From Bacteroidota bacterium (GTDB lineage Bacteria > Bacteroidota > Ignavibacteria > Kryptoniales > JAKASW01), in assembly GCA_021789755.1 (NCBI GenBank), contig JAJYJD010000173.1, positions 1 through 7,331 on the forward strand: a DNA stretch of 7,331 nucleotides. Reading direction: 5' to 3'. The first letter of the stretch is position 1. Each line of letters starts with the position of its first letter. Of this stretch, positions 6,617 to 7,331 are shown in pieces. Position numbers and translations under genes: made by a program. The notes under the pieces are model-generated. The model made no database searches. It was not told where the DNA came from and worked only from the letters and a program-made list of their open reading frames with translations.

Positions 6617-6688
6617 AGGCGACGGGCGGATTCGAACCGCCGCATAAAGGTTTTGCAGACCTCTCCCTTACCACTTGGGTACGTCGCC
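6617..6688 (-). tRNA. tRNA-Cys (anticodon GCA)
   Basis: The 72-nt gene folds into a full cloverleaf: acceptor GGCGACG/CGTCGCC, short D arm CCC/GGG, anticodon arm GAGGT-CTGCAAA-ACCTT with GCA, and T arm GGCGG-TTCGAAT-CCGCC. The discriminator U73 is the identity base for Cys. The 3' sequence reads T-CAA, so CCA is not encoded. It ends 96 nt before phoB, in the same direction. Confidence 0.96.
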
Positions 6689-6700
6689 GCTTTAAAGTCG

Positions 6701-6771
6701 ATAGCTCATAGCTGTTAGCAAGTACTCACAACGCATCTCGTATAAGCCATTGACCATCAGCTATGAGCTAT
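6701..6771. repeat. 14-bp perfect inverted repeat between tRNA-Cys and tRNA-Gly
   Basis: ATAGCTCATAGCTG (6701-6714) is matched exactly by its reverse complement CAGCTATGAGCTAT (6758-6771), with 43 nt between them. It nearly fills the 89-nt spacer of the two tRNA genes. In the precursor RNA it could form a long-loop hairpin that separates the tRNAs for processing. It could also be a REP-like or other small palindromic repeat. No T-tract follows, so it is not a standard terminator. Confidence 0.7.
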
Positions 6772-6777
6772 TCCTTG

Positions 6778-6850
<73 letters not shown>

Positions 6851-7152
6851 AATCTCCTAAAAAATATAGCCGCGACGGGAAAGAAAGTCAAGAACACGGA
6901 CACGCCGGATTGGACAGTCCTCCGTCGAAACAATAGCTCACGGACAAAACCTCAGAGACAGGCTCCGACTTCGCCTCTTACGCAGTACATCCTAATCACG
7001 AGATGGAACACCAAGATGGAAGGATCGGACACGCTCCGGCCACTCAACAGTCACATCAATTCATAGATGCTATGTCACACCCAACAAGCTTGGAGATTAA
7101 CTCTCGGATTTTGCTTCGAGCTTGGAACTTTTGAGTTGGAGCTTGTTTTTTG
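6851..7152. other. 302-nt spacer between tRNA-Gly and tRNA-Pro with degenerate repeat words
   Basis: No supported gene lies here. The part nearest tRNA-Pro contains three related words, AAGCTTGGAG (7086-7095), GAGCTTGGAA (7118-7127) and TTGGAGCTTG (7136-7145), plus an 8-bp inverted repeat AACAAGCT/AGCTTGTT (7083-7090 and 7140-7147). Near 7003-7022 the words GATGGAAC and GATGGAAG repeat. It reads like decayed intergenic repeat sequence. A plus-strand 43-codon frame (7003-7134) has no ribosome binding site and is not called. Confidence 0.45.
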
Positions 7153-7227
7153 TCGGGGTGAGAGGATTCGAACCTCCGACCCCCTGCGCCCAAGGCAGGT
7201 GCTCTAACCGGACTGAGCCACACCCCG
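7153..7227 (-). tRNA. tRNA-Pro (anticodon UGG)
   Basis: The 75-nt cloverleaf has acceptor CGGGGTG/CACCCCG with the C1-G72 pair typical of bacterial tRNA-Pro. Its D arm is GCTC-AGTCCGGTTA-GAGC, and the anticodon arm CCTGC-CTTGGGC-GCAGG reads TGG. G37 is present, and A73 is the discriminator. The downstream bases are CAAAAAA, so CCA is not encoded. Confidence 0.96.
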
Positions 7228-7331
7228 AACAATTCTTGTTAACAAAGAACTAGCTGACGGTTTCTATGAACGCCGTTCGCACTGCACAAAACCCACTACC
7301 TTGGCGCGGAACACGCCACGCTCTGACCGGG
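7228..7331. other. Region upstream of tRNA-Pro, reaching the window edge
   Basis: These 104 nt hold two small palindromes, TTGTTAACAA (7236-7245) and GAACG-C-CGTTC (7268-7278). The promoter of the tRNA cluster could lie here, but I found no convincing -35/-10 pair. No gene is seen. Confidence 0.35.

Noticed and set aside
5819..6718. 299-codon plus-strand open frame opposite phoB
   Set aside because: It runs antisense through a fully convincing response regulator and into tRNA-Cys. The translation shows no domain.
7003..7134. 43-codon plus-strand frame in the tRNA spacer (MEHQDGRIGHAP...)
   Set aside because: It has no ribosome binding site, runs through degenerate repeat words, and is opposite in direction to every real gene.

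Overview
The window looks like a chromosomal segment of a Gram-negative bacterium with roughly balanced base composition. All protein and tRNA genes I accept lie on the minus strand, so transcription runs from right to left. Good Shine-Dalgarno sequences (AGGAG, GGAGG or GGAG, 4-10 nt before the start) precede every protein gene except phoR, which is coupled to phoB by an ATGA overlap. The kinase (SHELRTPIFSIQGF) and the regulator (FPRKEFEILYYLAS, VGDRTVDVHIRK) resemble, from memory, sequences of the Bacteroidota/Chlorobiota/Ignavibacteriota group. Strong Shine-Dalgarno sites argue against Bacteroidia proper, so an Ignavibacteria-like lineage is my low-confidence guess.

Layout in the direction of transcription. 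(1) Three tRNA genes: Pro(UGG) at 7227-7153, Gly(GCC) at 6850-6778 and Cys(GCA) at 6688-6617. None encodes the 3' CCA, and the spacers contain a 14-bp inverted repeat and repeated GAGCTTGGA-type words. (2) A phosphate-type regulatory operon: phoB-like response regulator (6520-5837), phoR-like histidine kinase (5840-4788) and phoU (4732-4067). (3) After 138 nt containing a 16-bp perfect palindrome, a 686-residue protein (3928-1868) with a TPR-like N-terminus, a very long charged coiled coil, a duplicated helical motif and a C-terminal receiver domain. A GC-rich hairpin with a T-rich tail at 1814-1781 probably terminates this unit. (4) A leader region of about 400 nt with a chain of tiny overlapping reading frames, then a secreted cupredoxin-like protein (1473-739) and a secreted CxxCH cytochrome-type protein (665-9). 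The last may be broken by a frameshift at the window edge.

How the genes may work together. PhoR, PhoB and PhoU form the classical phosphate-sensing module, but the pst transporter genes that usually supply its input are not in the window. The coiled-coil receiver protein could be another phosphorylation target or a scaffold, but only its position supports that. The cupredoxin and cytochrome genes form a separate periplasmic electron-transfer unit. No CRISPR array, insertion sequence, phage gene or defence system is visible. The most unusual items are the coiled-coil/receiver protein and the coupled leader frames upstream of the cupredoxin gene.
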